From Hofstenia miamia (taxonomy: Eukaryota > Xenacoelomorpha > Acoela): a stretch of 64,000 nucleotides of DNA. This document shows, in pieces, positions 12,964 through 25,704 of the stretch (positions are counted from its first letter, which is position 1; each line of letters opens with the position of its first letter). Made by a program: the position numbers and the translations under genes. Location: the NCBI GenBank assembly GCA_004352715.1, contig SCFE01000096.1:1715133-1779132 (forward strand). The letters are read 5' to 3'. The notes below the pieces were generated by a model. It did not search any database, was not told where the DNA came from, and was given only the letters and a program-made list of their open reading frames with translations.

Positions 12964-15159
12964 TCATACCATCTATAGCCTAATTAAACTGTATAATAAT
13001 AGTATAAATAATTTCAATTTGTCTAAAGTTATTGCTAATTCTGTATGGCCAACTATTTGTAAACCATGGATTGCGAGTCAACTATTTATTAAGAGAAGGA
13101 AAAACTTTATTATATGTTATCCTCTGACATCTACAATAGTCTTGGTGCTCATGAAGCAACCTATTGCGTCTATCAAGATTTCGCCAAAGCAATCGTTACC
13201 TTTGGCATTGGGTACCAGCTTCTTGAGATTATAAGTACTTTCCTATGCAAATGAAATCAGGCCTAAATACAAAATTCTAAATACTCATTGGTCATGTGAC
13301 TAATGATTTCCACATGGATCTATATTGGATCCTTGACTTTTCTTATGCTTTACAAATGCTTACAAAACCTGATTTTGACCTGACAATTTGCAGCACTGAC
13401 ATTTCCTTTGCATTTGTACAGCAAAATCTCAAACGCCAAACAGATCAGTCAGTGGTCGCGTGAAAACAATCTTCCCTTCAATATTGATACAATAGCTTAT
13501 TGTTCAACACCAAAGATGTTTGCACTAATAATCTGTATTTTGACACCTGAAATCGCTTATGAAGGGACTTTGATTAACAAAAACCTATCCTAAAGTATCA
13601 ATTTACGAAACATTAAATTAACCTCAAAATTATTTTGTCCAAACGAAAAACTCTTTGCTGCTTTAACTTTTCTCAAATTCGAACTATCTATCCGCTCTAT
13701 AATGATGCATGTTTCTACTACTCTTACCATTGCATAATTTTGGTAATAGAAACATGTTTGAAATTTCTATGATCTTTTAGAAACCCTTAGATTATATTAA
13801 ATACTAAAATCACGAGAACCAAATATTATTAATATATTATATACTTGCAATTAAATTCAAATATACAAAAAAATTTTAGGGGTTGTGACTGCAGCTCAAT
13901 ATTCACTATAAGCTCGATACTCAAATACAAGCAAAATTTAGAAAATTTAAATTGCATTTCAAAATTACTTAATTAAACATTCAAAAATAGCTTGTTTATT
14001 CAATTTTGCTTGCATTTGAATATCGAACTGATCATGAATATCCAGCTGCAGCTTACAACCCAAAACCCAAATTACATATGGTGAAAGTGGTTCACTTTGA
14101 ATCACTTTCCTTGACACCATTACATATAATATAAAATATAAATATAAGCATTTCATTAATGTGTATCGATATAGTTCGGTCAACGATGTTTCAGCAAAAT
14201 CAAAAAACGGTTTAGCAATTTTCAAGTTAAAACTTATAAAAATTACGCAGTTAATTTGAAACTATTTAAAACTTAATAAATAATATAAACATTTCGTATT
14301 GTTCTATAATATTCATTACGTGACCAAAATTATTATCTATTCGCCCGATTATCTACGCTCTTGTAAAATACATTACACTTTTTTTACCATAACCTTATCA
14401 GAAGCTTTATTTGTTGTAAATTTAGAATATTTAAACCTAATCTATGAAATATACGTTCTTCATAAATTTATGTACATTTTGCAATGATTATTGTATTAAA
14501 TACTTCAAAGTAACCCTTCAATTTTAAATTTAAATAATTAATGTATTCATGTTATCTCTTGATTGTTTTATTTCAAAATTACATAAAGTGGGTTATGGTC
14601 ACTATCAGCCAAAAGCATCAAAACAAAAACAAATTATATTATTTAAAATTATAGTTTACTTATTTTAATAGTAATTTATAAAATATATATTTGCCAATTT
14701 TAATAAAAATAGGAAATATTTGTTAGATAGTTATTTTAATACGCATTGAGACCACAATTAAGCCTTAACTTTCGAGCTTCTTGGAATTTTAATTTATTAT
14801 ATAGAAAATCAGTACAAGTTAATTATTGCACATATGATTTTAATCTTAAGACCTAAAACTAATGATTCCAAAATTAAAATAATGTTGCTTTTGCTGGAAC
14901 TTATCAAATTTCAGTTCATTTATCGATAGTGCAGCAATTATAGATTATCATTGTCATCGCAACTTTTTGTTCTTTAAAATAATTAATTACAAATTTATTA
15001 ATAGTGTAATTCTTTAATTCATTAATTTAATGTATTAATATACATAAAATTATAAATGATGCTGCTTTCTTGTGCATTTTTATCCTTTTCGTTTATTTTA
15101 CATTTGCGTGATTTGTTGTTAACTCCATTATTTTTCTAATGAACAATGTAGGCAATATT
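12964..15159. other. Intergenic, AT-rich, with one foldback repeat
   Basis: No gene is recognised. Small open frames around 13.0-13.6 kb and 13.97-14.5 kb have no family resemblance and biased AT-rich composition. The foldback element at 13875-14061 is listed separately. Confidence 0.4.
13875..14061. mobile_element. Foldback / MITE-like element, about 60 bp inverted ends
   Basis: The left arm (from GGGTTGTGACTGCAGCT through CTCGATACTCAAATACAAGC) and the reverse complement of the right arm (GGGTTGTAAGCTGCAGCT through TTCGATATTCAAATGCAAGC) match over about 60 bp with scattered differences. A short AT-rich spacer separates them. There is no coding capacity. One arm recurs at 17487-17530. No clear target duplication could be assigned. 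Confidence 0.65.
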
Positions 15160-15315
15160 GACATTACATTTTCAAATATAAAACAGCATTTTTTCCAAAT
15201 ACCGCTTATTAATATTACTATATAGAATTGCTAGCTATTCAGTTTTTGAGAGAGATATTTTGTTCTCGCTCTTAATGTGATTTGCTTGCATTGACAGTTC
15301 TTCATTATATTCTAC
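15160..15315 (+). repeat. 156 bp direct repeat, copy 1 (ends at single N)
   Basis: It runs from GACATTACATTTTCAAATAT to CTTCATTATATTCTAC and matches 16722-16873 with only a few indels and substitutions. The base following it is a lone N at 15316, which suggests a contig join at exactly this point. Confidence 0.93.
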
Positions 15316-15375
15316 NCGTCATTTTTTATCTGATTTAAAACGTCATAAAATATATATATATACAAAATATATATA

Positions 15376-15552
15376 TACGAACTTATATTTTACGAACTAA
15401 TATATTAAATTAAATAATACGAACTTATAACTTACAAACTATTATAAGAACTTTAATAATACGAACTTATAGTTTACAAACATGTTTACGAACTTATAAA
15501 ATACGAACTTAAATTTTTTTCAATACGAACATATATTTTACGAACTTGTTGT
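15376..15552 (+). repeat. Degenerate ACGAACTTATA array
   Basis: About eight imperfect copies of ACGAACTTATA (also ACGAACTAATA, ACAAACTATTA, ACGAACATATA) are spaced about 20-25 bp. It lies between direct repeat copy 1 and the inverted-repeat element and is AT-rich and non-coding. Confidence 0.75.
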
Positions 15553-15643
15553 ATCTTCCCGTAATTTCATTAGAAAAGCTAAGTGTGGATCAGCATGTGT
15601 TGTATTGGCTTAAATAATAAAATATATTTGATGGCGCCTATTT

Positions 15644-16721
15644 GGCGATATATCGGAATAGACGACTCCGATTTTTTCGATTTTTTTTACGTCACTAGAT
15701 GCAGTTTTTTATGCTGATTTCAAATCTGAAAAAATTTTTCCGAACCGTTCATTATTTCAAAAGTTATTAAACTTTTAAATATAGCCTGTCCCTTCTTGTT
15801 TCTAAAGTGATTAAGAAAAGATGGCGGCGTTATCTTAGGAAATTCATTTGAAATCGTGGTTTTTAATGCATTGCAACAGGAATGTTAAATGATTGATAGC
15901 AAATAATTGAAAAAATATCAAATAGACACCATTTTAATTAAATTAAATAATTTTATATAAGAATTAATTGTTTTGATTGATATGACCAGCAATTCAGACT
16001 GTAAACATGGCATTTCAAAACACGATTATTTTTTGAACAAACATTTTCATTAATTGATATAATGATTCAAGTTAACTTAATTAATTAGATAAAAGCACTA
16101 AGTATTTGATTTCAAGAGATGCCAATAATTTATAAAATGGAGAACGCCAATTATATTATAGTCTAAAAAGTATTTGAAGATGTACAAATTAATAAATGTT
16201 AAATATACTTGCAAATATCAAACAGAATTTACCATGCAATTTGTGCAATTTAGTAAGGCATTTTGAATGATTATTCTTAGGGCTACTTTATTTGAAACTG
16301 TAAAACTATGTTAAATAAAGAGAAAATGTTAAATTGAAGATACAAATTTACCGAGTTAGTATTAAATAGAAATGTAATCTAAGACCGAAGCTATAAGTTA
16401 ACCTAGTTTGCATTAATGAACAACCTTTTAAGGTTTTCCAAAAATACATACAAGGATAATCAAAGAAATTGCTGTTTTCTTTATTATTCCAAGAATCCAA
16501 GTTACGGTAATGCATCATTGCTAAATTAAATGTGTATGTTACATTAATGCTGCAATATGATTGGCTGATAGAAATGTATATGATATATTTAAAAGTTTAA
16601 TAACTTTTGAAATAATGAACGGTTCGGAAAAATTTTTTCAGATTTGAAATCAGCAAAAAAACTGCATCTAGTGACGTAAAAAAATTGAAAAAATCGGAGT
16701 CGTCTATTCCGATGTATCGCC
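15644..16721. mobile_element. 1.08 kb non-autonomous element with 140 bp inverted ends
   Basis: The left arm 15644-15783 and right arm 16584-16721 are inverted copies. Shared landmarks are CGGAATAGACGACTCCGATT, ACGTCACTAGATGCAG, TTTTTCCGAACCGTTCATTA and AAGTTATTAAACTTTTAAAT, with only scattered differences. The interior of about 800 bp is AT-rich and has no coding frame, so movement would depend on enzymes made elsewhere. Its outer right end abuts direct-repeat copy 2 without spacing. The superfamily cannot be assigned: no transposase is present and I could not define a target-site duplication. Confidence 0.85.
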
Positions 16722-16873
16722 GACATTACATTTTCAAATATAAAACAGCATTTTTTCCATATACCGCTTATTAATATTACTATATGAATTGCTAGCTATT
16801 CAGTTTTGAGAGATATTTTGTTCTCGCTCTTAATGTGATTTGCTTGCATTGACAGTTCTTCATTATATTCTAC
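16722..16873 (+). repeat. Direct repeat, copy 2
   Basis: This is the second copy of the 156 bp repeat at 15160, beginning at the base after the right inverted arm of the 1.08 kb element. Small internal deletions make it 152 bp. Confidence 0.93.
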
Positions 16874-17005
16874 TAATATTTGTTTTCAAAAAACTGTTTA
16901 TTGAATAAAATTTACAAATTAAAAAACAACGAACTAAAATATAGATACATAATAGAATATAGTTTCCATATTGTAACTATAATACAAAATAAATTATTGC
17001 CTCTA

Positions 17006-17082
17006 TGATTCGGTGAGATTCGAACTCACATGGTCTGTACAAATACAAAGGTACAGCTGTGTTATTCTTACACCACGAATCA
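17006..17082 (-). tRNA. tRNA-like gene with enlarged anticodon loop
   Basis: On the minus strand 77 nt fold into a perfect 7 bp acceptor stem (TGATTCG/CGAATCA), a 4 bp D stem (GTGT/ACAC), and a perfect T arm (GTGAG TTCGAAT CTCAC) with canonical box B. A TTTT Pol III terminator follows 17 nt downstream (16986-16989). The anticodon arm is odd: the stem CTGTAC/GTACAG encloses a 10 nt loop (CTTTGTATTT) instead of 7, so the anticodon (TTG or GTA?) is uncertain. The D loop also lacks the usual GG. It may be a divergent tRNA, one with a tiny intron, or a tRNA pseudogene. Confidence 0.6.
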
Positions 17083-18540
17083 ATGTAGATATTTTACAAC
17101 GCCAATAAGATGTTTCTAATACATTCACAAAAAAATCGAAAACGAGCTTAAAAATATATTTGTTTACTTTCGCTGCTTTTCTATATAAAAAACATTTCTC
17201 TGTAAGAAGATAACCCTTTTTCGCTTTAATTAAATCCATTCCAAAAATTTATAATTATAATTTGGCTATTTGACAGTGACTAGTCATTGGCGGATGATGC
17301 CGTTGGCTAAACGATCCTGACAACTCTGATAATACAGAATAGATAATGTACTCGATAGATAATAATGTATACGGCATCTATTCATTATAGTGTTGTTTGA
17401 CGAGCTTTAACTTCAATTTTTTAGATTAAGTAAAACGTGTTTTCATTTTAACGATTATTATTGTTAAATGCTTTGTTTTAGTTGTGATATTCGCTATCGG
17501 CTCGATATTCAAATGCAGGCAAATTTCATAAAATCTGAAATTATCATTTATAACTTAAATAAGCATGAATATTCTAATTAATTGGCCTTAGATCGATATT
17601 TTTGAATATCTTTCTCATTTTCAATTCATGGTGGCTGCTATTTTAAATTTGCTTAGAGCTTAGTATTTAATTGATGTTAATGTTTTTAGTATATTTGCTA
17701 TTAAAATATATAAATTTTTTATGGTATGCATGTCACTTTTTGTATACGGGATTTTCTGCAATTCTCAAAAATATGAAAAAATCATATTTTTACCAATGTA
17801 GTTAACATTGTTTTCTTAGATTTGTTAGTAATATCAATCAATCAATCATATTTTAGTTTGAAAATCATGTGGTTAAACCTTTTGCTACCATGAATATCAT
17901 TTTCCTATAATCAAACTTTGAATTCCGTTTTCTTTTATGTCACCTAGTTCTATAACTTGATATTACTGAATTAGAATTTTATGAAACGAGGCTCGTAATT
18001 GCCAGTTATTTTTTATTTACTATTAGGCATCTGTCTTCCTCCATAAAATAGCAGACTTATGTTGAAATCTAAGTTTTGAAATATCTATGGTAGGCTGAAT
18101 ATGATTCTCTATTTTTGATGCAAATTATGATTTTATTTGTGTTGATTAATGTAAATCACCCTGCCTTAGCAACCAAAAACTAATATTAAGAAGCAGTAAT
18201 CAAAGGTGTGCTGTTTGAGTATATATTTTTACATTATATACATGTACAATATTTTATAATTTGATGTCTGACGAGTAGGCTTAAATCGTTAAAGAATATT
18301 TTTTGCCTAAAAATGTAAGAAATTATTGGCAAATTATGATGACATGACACCAAAATGGCGTTCATGCTAGACAATGTTTGTTGGTAAGCATTGTAAACTT
18401 AATATGAAGTCAACGTAGTTTGGTGTTATTCACTCATCATTGTCACATTTTATTGTACTAAATACTCTTACGATTTCTTCAATGTATTCTATGAAATAAT
18501 GCACAATATTACTAATAGGTATTTCGTTTTGGGTTATAGC
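17083..18540. other. Intergenic, AT-rich
   Basis: No gene is recognised. It contains a partial arm (17487-17530, TATTCGCTATCGGCTCGATA onwards) of the foldback repeat at 13875. Confidence 0.4.
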
Positions 18541-19050
18541 AACAACAACAACAAAAAGGCTTAATTACCCTTTGTATATAGGGATTTTTATCTATGTGTA
18601 CAAAAAAAAGAAAAGAAATTAAGTTCGACAACAAGAATTATGACACTCCAAATAGAAGGTGCACGAGTTGTCGATGTTGAAGCGGGTTGAAGTCAATATA
18701 CGCAGATGTTCTCTAACGTCGGTTTTGAACTTCTCTAGTGACCCAGTGAAGCTGATACCCCGTTGAAGGAAATAGTTAGCCATTACGACAGTCCTCTGGT
18801 AATATGACCGGTCAGTACTGAACTTTCTTGAAGGTTTAGCAGTAAAATAGCAAACGGAAGCTGATCGTAAGTCAACACGATGGGAGCGGTAAGATATGAA
18901 CTCAAATGGATCTGTATCGTAAAAACCATTCCGAAGTTTGACGAACATAGTAATATCTCTATAAACCAAGTCATAGCAAATGCTTTCTTTGTATGTGCGA
19001 TTTTACCATGTAAGCAGAGATGGAAGTGGCGCAGGTTTTCGTAAGCTACT
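18541..19050 (-). mobile_element. LINE 3' end, RT C-terminal fragment
   Basis: The minus-strand frame 18969-18619 reads FISYRSHRVDLRSA, then MANYFLQRGISFTGSLEKFK and TDVREHL. This pattern is found in the last 100 residues of CR1/Jockey-like LINE reverse transcriptases (YRSH..DLRS, then FK..LR.HL). A second frame just upstream continues it after a frameshift (…LHGKIAHTKK). The 3' end finishes with AATTAAGCCTTTTT and a (GTT)4 tail at 18540-18553, typical of LINE termini. It is 5' truncated. Confidence 0.6.
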
Positions 19051-19891
19051 CCAACCCGCCATTTGTTATTTCTACCAATAGGAATCTAAGAAAAAACATG
19101 AGACTAATGCAGTCAACACATAATAGCAAATATAGTCTAATTTTGACATTATAAAGCTTTACGAAGTCAGTATGCAACATATTGATTTATGCAAGAGTAA
19201 TTGCAATCCTTCCAGTGTAATTTCAATGCTTGTTACAACAAATCAGATTAAAACATCTTAAAAGAATTGAATTTCACCTAGACCTAAAAGGTATACCTAA
19301 TTGCGACTAAATTTCCATGTAAGTCCAAATTTTATCAAGCATGGAACTTTGATGTAAGAAAATTACTTCTACAATCTCTAAAATTGGTAATATTGTGGTT
19401 CTGTTTTTGTAAACTTAAGTGTGTTGTCCCACATTTGCCCCATTGTTACCCACATTAGAAAACCTTGCCCCATATCCGCCCCACTTCCGTATCTGATGGA
19501 GTCAAGCAAAAAAGATGAAAAAATTCTATAAAGAATTATGGTTTCAGAATGAAACTGTAGTTTAGCACAACTTTCGGCTGTGTCAAGCTCATTAAAATTT
19601 GATAAAACTTGGTTTTCGTCAAAATTTATTAATTGAAGGATTGGTTAGGTCAAGGACAACTAGATGTCCTTAGGTTAGGTCACTATATTTTGACCCATTT
19701 ACAAGCCCATCGTGTAACATCCGCTTAATTTGTTTTAATGCATTCCTTTGATTATTTTTAGATGTGAAATAATCTAATCACTAAAGCCGTTAGTGTAGGA
19801 CCAATATATTAACTTTTGTAGTAAACGATTTCAAGGTTTTATTTAAATAATCTCAGCTCGAATACAGTTTAACTTATTGATAATATTTTAG
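19051..19891 (+). other. Upstream region of ARMH3
   Basis: The first visible ARMH3 exon starts at an acceptor (19890-19891), so a short 5' exon must lie upstream, probably in or before this stretch. I found no convincing ATG exon with a donor. The region also holds two short TTAGGTTAGG-like motifs near 19640-19675. Confidence 0.4.
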
Positions 19892-22800
19892 TACGAGATG
19901 CAGTATAAGACGAAATTTGTAGATATTTATGAGCAATTCTATTCAGGAAAAGATCCCTCATTAAATAAATCCAATTTTTGGAATGAACTATTTTTAATGC
20001 GAGTAGATGTAAAGTTTCTTCAAAATCTTATTGTTAACTGTGGGTTGGAGCAATTTCACGAAATGAAGGTCTGTACAATTTGTGAATTTATATATTTTAT
20101 TACTTCCCTTATATAACTAGGGTTGTGCAGATAATCAAATCCCAATTTTTACCTGGAATTAAATATTTCAGTGTAACATACGAACACTAGACTGGAACTA
20201 TAACTGAAAAGACTGACCATAGATTTCCGAATAGTATTAGTAGTTTTTGCAATCCAGTCAAAATTTTAGTTACCGATGGATTCGCATGTGACTGGTAATA
20301 TGGACTTGGACTAGAACCAAATGCAGTGAGACTAGCACTAATAAATTTTCTTAGCTGAGAACCCTATTATAATTCTATCTAAATCGCTTCTTACTGAAAC
20401 TTTGATAGGGTATTTAATTGAAACTTACATTTAAATTATTTTCTGAAATGACTCGTGATCGAAAATTTTCTTTATCACTAGTTTCCATTTAATAAAATTT
20501 CAAACAGTAATGATTGCGTTTAGGACACAACGAATAGTCTATTTTTTCATTGCGTTGAAACAATAAACGAAGGAAATAGCATTCGTGTACTGAACGCCAC
20601 ACAGACACTCTGTGTCCTGATTAGAGAAATTTACTCCAAATATGAAGCCTTACATCGTCCAAATTCAGAAATTATCGATTGCCTTATTGGACATGATTCA
20701 GCCAATAGTGTAATGAAAAAACTTTCTAAGGTATGCCTCGATATTACAAAGGTATTAAGAGATTCATAATTGAAATCTTAGTCCATTGCTAAATTAATCT
20801 CCGATGATGAAAGTCCTCCTCGTCTTCGTTCAATGGCATTAAAATTGTGTTTGGTCATTTGCGTTGCAGCTGATAATTTGCATCACAATATCTTGGTTGA
20901 CCACCTCATGCAAAATGATTTTTTCTTCCAGCCACTTGCAATATATTTAATGTCACGACCTGCTTTAAGAGACATCCACGGTGCCGAGAGTTTAACTCTT
21001 TTAGTTCTTTTAGTAAACTACAGGTTCGATTGCTAATTTGCATTTAATTTAAAATTTTCTTATTTTACCATGTAGTTAACAACTCGTACCACTTTTTGTA
21101 AATTTGTACGAATAATTTAGTAAGTTTTTAGAATTGTAAATTCATAATTTTTTCGTATAATTATTAATATGATTAACATAACTATTCGTGCCTTAGGCGG
21201 GCTGCAAATCCGTATGCAGTGAAATTGTCGATCCTTGATGATGAAAGGGCTCTGGATGGAATGGGTCACGTCATCTCTCGCATGCTTTCTGAATTCAATC
21301 ACGCATATTGCAATGTAACCACGGCATCTAGTTCTTCTTCAAATTTAAATATATTCTCAAGTATTACTGACATGTTTTCTAATATGCTAACTGCACCTAC
21401 CGATGACGCTGAAGATGTATCTAGGTATACTTTTGATTAATGTGATATTCATTAACCCTCATCTGCATGATCACATGACAAATATAAATGAAAATTATGC
21501 CTATTTAAGCCTTCTCAAAGCATTATTAAATTTAAATTTTATTTGTCCTAGGTTTGCATGTGCAATAAAATTCTTTCTATTCTCTACTGTTCACATGATT
21601 TATCCTTTAATAATTATTCGGTATAAAATGTGTAGGAAAATTGATTATTTCTTCGCTCGTGCTAAGGATGACCATCAGTATCAGCATGTTCTGTCCCGAA
21701 ATGTTCTCTACAGCGACACAACGTCCGCAGATTAAATGCGAAAGTAAAATTGTTGTATGTAGAGATTGTTTTCATCTCTTTACAAAGTATTTTTACACTC
21801 ATTCACACATTACAATTTGAGAGTAAATTTCCCATTTTTCATTGTCATCTTGTGTCCACGTAGCTAATTTTGATGGGCAAATTCCTCTTGCTCTGATGTT
21901 TTGTCATGTGCAAGCTGATTACACAATGTTGTCAATACCTTTGCTGTAATAATTTTAAGAGAGTGAATTAGAATAAATAATGAATTCATATGTCTAATAG
22001 TTTTTGTCTTTAGATTGCGTGTTCCAGATTCTATTATTGCCGGAATGTTTCATTTGGTTTACTTGAATCGCAATTTCATTTCTGTGCTTACCCGGAATCA
22101 CACGATTTCTACCAACTCCCTGAATTCTCCTCCACAGGAAGTCACTCACAACATGCTCGTCTCTTTCATCGAATACACGTCATTTCTCCTTTCAAAGCAA
22201 CATCCTTTGGAAGATGCAGCTTTTCTTGCCTTAACCGCTTTGCAGTGCATTGTAGAGGTATAAACCGTTTGCTTCTTACAAATATAATAAATACATTGTT
22301 AAAATGTTTAGCCATTTGCTCTGTGGATATATAATTCAGAAAAAATAAACATTCATCAACGAAAGTATCTTATCATTTTGACTCATATTTGGTTGGTCCA
22401 TATATTCATAATAGGTGTTTTGACATTTTAATTCGTATTCTAGCGTGTTTTTTGCTATCATTTCAAAACTTCTGCCTTTCTTTGTAGGTCATTGTTTTCG
22501 ATTGTAATTATTTGAGTTAAAATATATCTGAATCTTCTCAATACACTTTTAGGTTTTGTGTCGATTTCACTAGTAAAGAAGAAACAAATAAACTAACCTC
22601 TATCAATTGGAATGTTTCTGTTTTCTATGGAACTAGTTAACTAATAAAAATATTCATAAGTACTGCATATATTTCAATAATAGTTTAAATCCAGCATTCG
22701 AGAGTTGATGGCATTTATTCTAGTATATTCATAGCCTAGAAAACGTTAAAAGTTTTTATTTATTGAATTGGTACAGAAATTGATATTGCTCATTTCATCC

Positions 22801-25704
22801 CATATTCCATAAGTTATTTATTTGTTTTCGCTAAGGTTGGAAATTAATGCATGTCTATTTGGCATAAATAAAAAATATTGATAAAAACTTAAACAAAGCT
22901 GGATGAAATTCGTGGGGCAGATCAATGAAATGTGCCGCCCGTTATTATTCAACTATCTAAAAAACTTTGATTTGTTTTTTGAAGCATCCCCTCAAAATGA
23001 ATTGTATGCACTATGAAATGATGAATGGATTCCAAGTATTTGAGGTTTCAAGTTATGTGAGGAATCGACTACTATAAGTTTACTAAAATGTTATGTAATT
23101 CATTGACGGCACCCTCTACTCAAGTTCTCTTTTCACATTTCCATAAAAACGATAAACTTTGTTCTAGCATTGTCAATCAGATTGAAATTGGCAATTTTTA
23201 AAAACAAATAGTGAGAAGAACTTTTTTGTGTGAAATCATTTAATATATTTTTTCTATGAATGACGTGGTTTTCAATCCCACTTGCTTGGAAAATATGCTC
23301 GCACACAACTTCCAATATTTGAATTCTTTTTCATTGTCTATTTTAGGATTCCCACGCCAATAATTTTCTCCACGACGATAGTATTTTGTTTCGTGTAAAT
23401 TTACAACGACCACAAATGCGTCATCGACGCGTCGCTCCCGATTTACTTCCACATGGTCCGCGGCTTGTGCATGCGATCTATGAATTGATTTCTGACTTTA
23501 TATCGACTCACCTTATGAGGAGATTTCCCAGAGTGTTGTACGTCACGTCTCTTTCAATTCTTCATCGCCTTCTTTGTTATGCAAGGTCAGTGCAAGAATT
23601 CAAAGAGGTCATATTAACACATTTTGCTGTAGGAAATTGATTTATTTACATGTTTTGTATAATTAATGTTTATTCAAAAGAGGCATTTTGTTTTAAGTAG
23701 TGCAATGCCACTAGAATTTGCTATGGCTTTCTTAACAACTGATCAGACCATTTAACATATACCTAACAGGAAGTTCGCGATTTTTGGATCTCACCTGCAA
23801 GTCGCTATACGGTCGTCTTCCGAATTTTCTGACTGGAAGCTTGTGTGTTTTTCACTTCATATTCCCAAATCCAAATAAGTTTAATAACAATGCGTAATTC
23901 CTTAATAAAATATTGCATAAAGAAATAGTGCATTAAAATCTAAATTTTACTTGCAATATATTCTTTAGTTTTTAGAAAATCTGCCAAATTCCACGAGCCA
24001 ATTGCTGGTAGAGAAAACCCAATACAACCTGCTTCTTCTGCAGCAAACATGAAAATAGTAGTCGAATGTAAAAGCACACACATTGAGACATTTTATAATT
24101 TAATATATAAGAAATAAAAAATACCGTAATTTAATTGTATATAACTCTTAATTTACCAAATATATGCCTTAAGTTGGGATCGCACTACATTCATAATTAT
24201 TTAGCTTTACATTTTTAACTTTCTCATAGTAGTCAATTTTTTTGGTAATTTAAATGAAATATAACATTCCACAAAAACCCATTTCGGACAGCTCGCCATG
24301 TATGTGTATGCTAATCAAGGAAAGATTCAAATTCAACTCTTGAGACTTTAACAATTACATTCTTAATTACTGCATCAATGGCAGTTTCTTTTATTGGATG
24401 CTAATCTCCTCGCGTTTTCTTTGACTTTGGGATACAGAAAATAATCAGGAGCTAGACCAGAATTGTGAGATGGAGGAGATATGCGAAGTTAGCTGCGGCT
24501 TACGCATTATTTATGCTACATCAGCTGCAGAAAGTCAGGATTTTCTAAAATCTTGCTTTTGTTTAATTGCAATTTAATATTGTATTTTTGGCACGCAATT
24601 GCATAACTCTATTTAGTTTTAATTGGTTTCTATTATACGTTCCGTTTTCAAAAGCATAGATTTCTATAGGATTGAATGTAGTTATTAAAATTTGTCTAGC
24701 GTAGCATGTATGTGTACTACAATTTATATAAAAATCCACGTCAGCATTTGTATACACTGCGTTGTAAATGCATAATTTTTAATTTTTAACTGTAAGCAAG
24801 TTAAATTAGTTTATTTTAGACGTTGTCGATTACGAATAGGTTATTCTTGGAGTACACTTTGGCAATCGTTGTCTTCTCTTTTACGTTTTCTTTCACAAAC
24901 AGAACTCACATGTGAAATTGAAGACCCGTTTTCAATTGGATTGCAAGCAGTTCATCTTTTCAATATGTTCATTACCTTTGGAGACACATTCTTGGCATCT
25001 CCTCTCAACTATGATGAATTGTATTATGAAATCGTACGCAACTCACAGGTTTTAATTTTGAGCTATGTTATCACATTTATAAGAATAACAAATCTTTTAA
25101 TATCCACAGAATTTCATTAAGAACAAAATGCTGAGCTTATTATTTTATTAAAATGTCGCCATTTTTGTTTCCAAATGAGGAAGGGAAGGATATCGCTGTA
25201 ACTTATTTAAATTTACTTCCGAAATTGTACTTTCTTTATGTACATTGCTTTATTGATTAAACGCTTTGCTATCATAAAATATTTACATGCCTGTGTTAAA
25301 ATGACTATTTTTTCATTATTGCTTTTTAGGTGTTTGAGAAACTTCATGTCGTATCAGTTGCAGCAGCTCGCCGCGATGATAATTCTTCGGCTCTAGCACT
25401 TGTATCAGCGCTTTGCAATCTTAGATCAATCGGTGCGCACTTTGGTGCCCACATCTGTCAGTGGTTAGAAGATCATCCACCGTCGGTGTCCATTCCAAGA
25501 GAAGACGCTCTTAACCTGCTTCGTGCTAACTATGACTCCCTGACTTTACGACTGCATGATGGCTTGGATCATTGGGAAAGATGTCCTCACGAACGTCTCT
25601 TACCTTCTTTAATATCAGCCATTGTTCGCGAGTGTAGGAAAAGTTTCACAATCGAGTCGGTCGAACAACGTACTATTTTACAAGAGTTTTCTACAATCAA
25701 TTGA
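19892..25704 (+). CDS. ARMH3: ARMH3 (C10orf76), eight exons, complete except 5' end
   Basis: ARMH3 is an armadillo-like helical protein of the Golgi that binds PI4KB and supports PI4P production. Exons are 19892-20068, 20524-20730, 20782-21023, 21197-21424, 22014-22257, 23347-23585, 24820-25048 and 25330-25704. All have GT/AG borders and compatible phases, giving 646 residues to the TGA. Family landmarks in order: FWNELFLMRV, IRVLNATQTLCVLIR, LLVLLVNYR, NPYAVKLSILDDERALDGMG, LNRNFISVL, FRVNLQRPQMRHRR, HRLLCYAR, LFNMFITFGDTFL, YDELYYEIVR, LRANYDSLTLRLHDGLD and the C-terminal LQEFSTIN. The first visible codon is TAC after an acceptor. The human protein has about 29 residues before this point, so one small exon is missing; the ATG at 19898 is a fallback start. 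No stops or shifts are seen; introns range from 51 to about 1,230 bp. Confidence 0.95.

Noticed and set aside
19497-19540. Possible ARMH3 first exon (ATG GAG TCA AGC AAA…)
   Set aside because: The frame hits TAA after eleven codons and no GT donor is positioned to join the acceptor at 19891.
21403-21735. 110-codon open frame inside ARMH3
   Set aside because: It lies in the intron between exons ending 21424 and starting 22014; hydrophobic AT-rich translation, no family, wrong frame.
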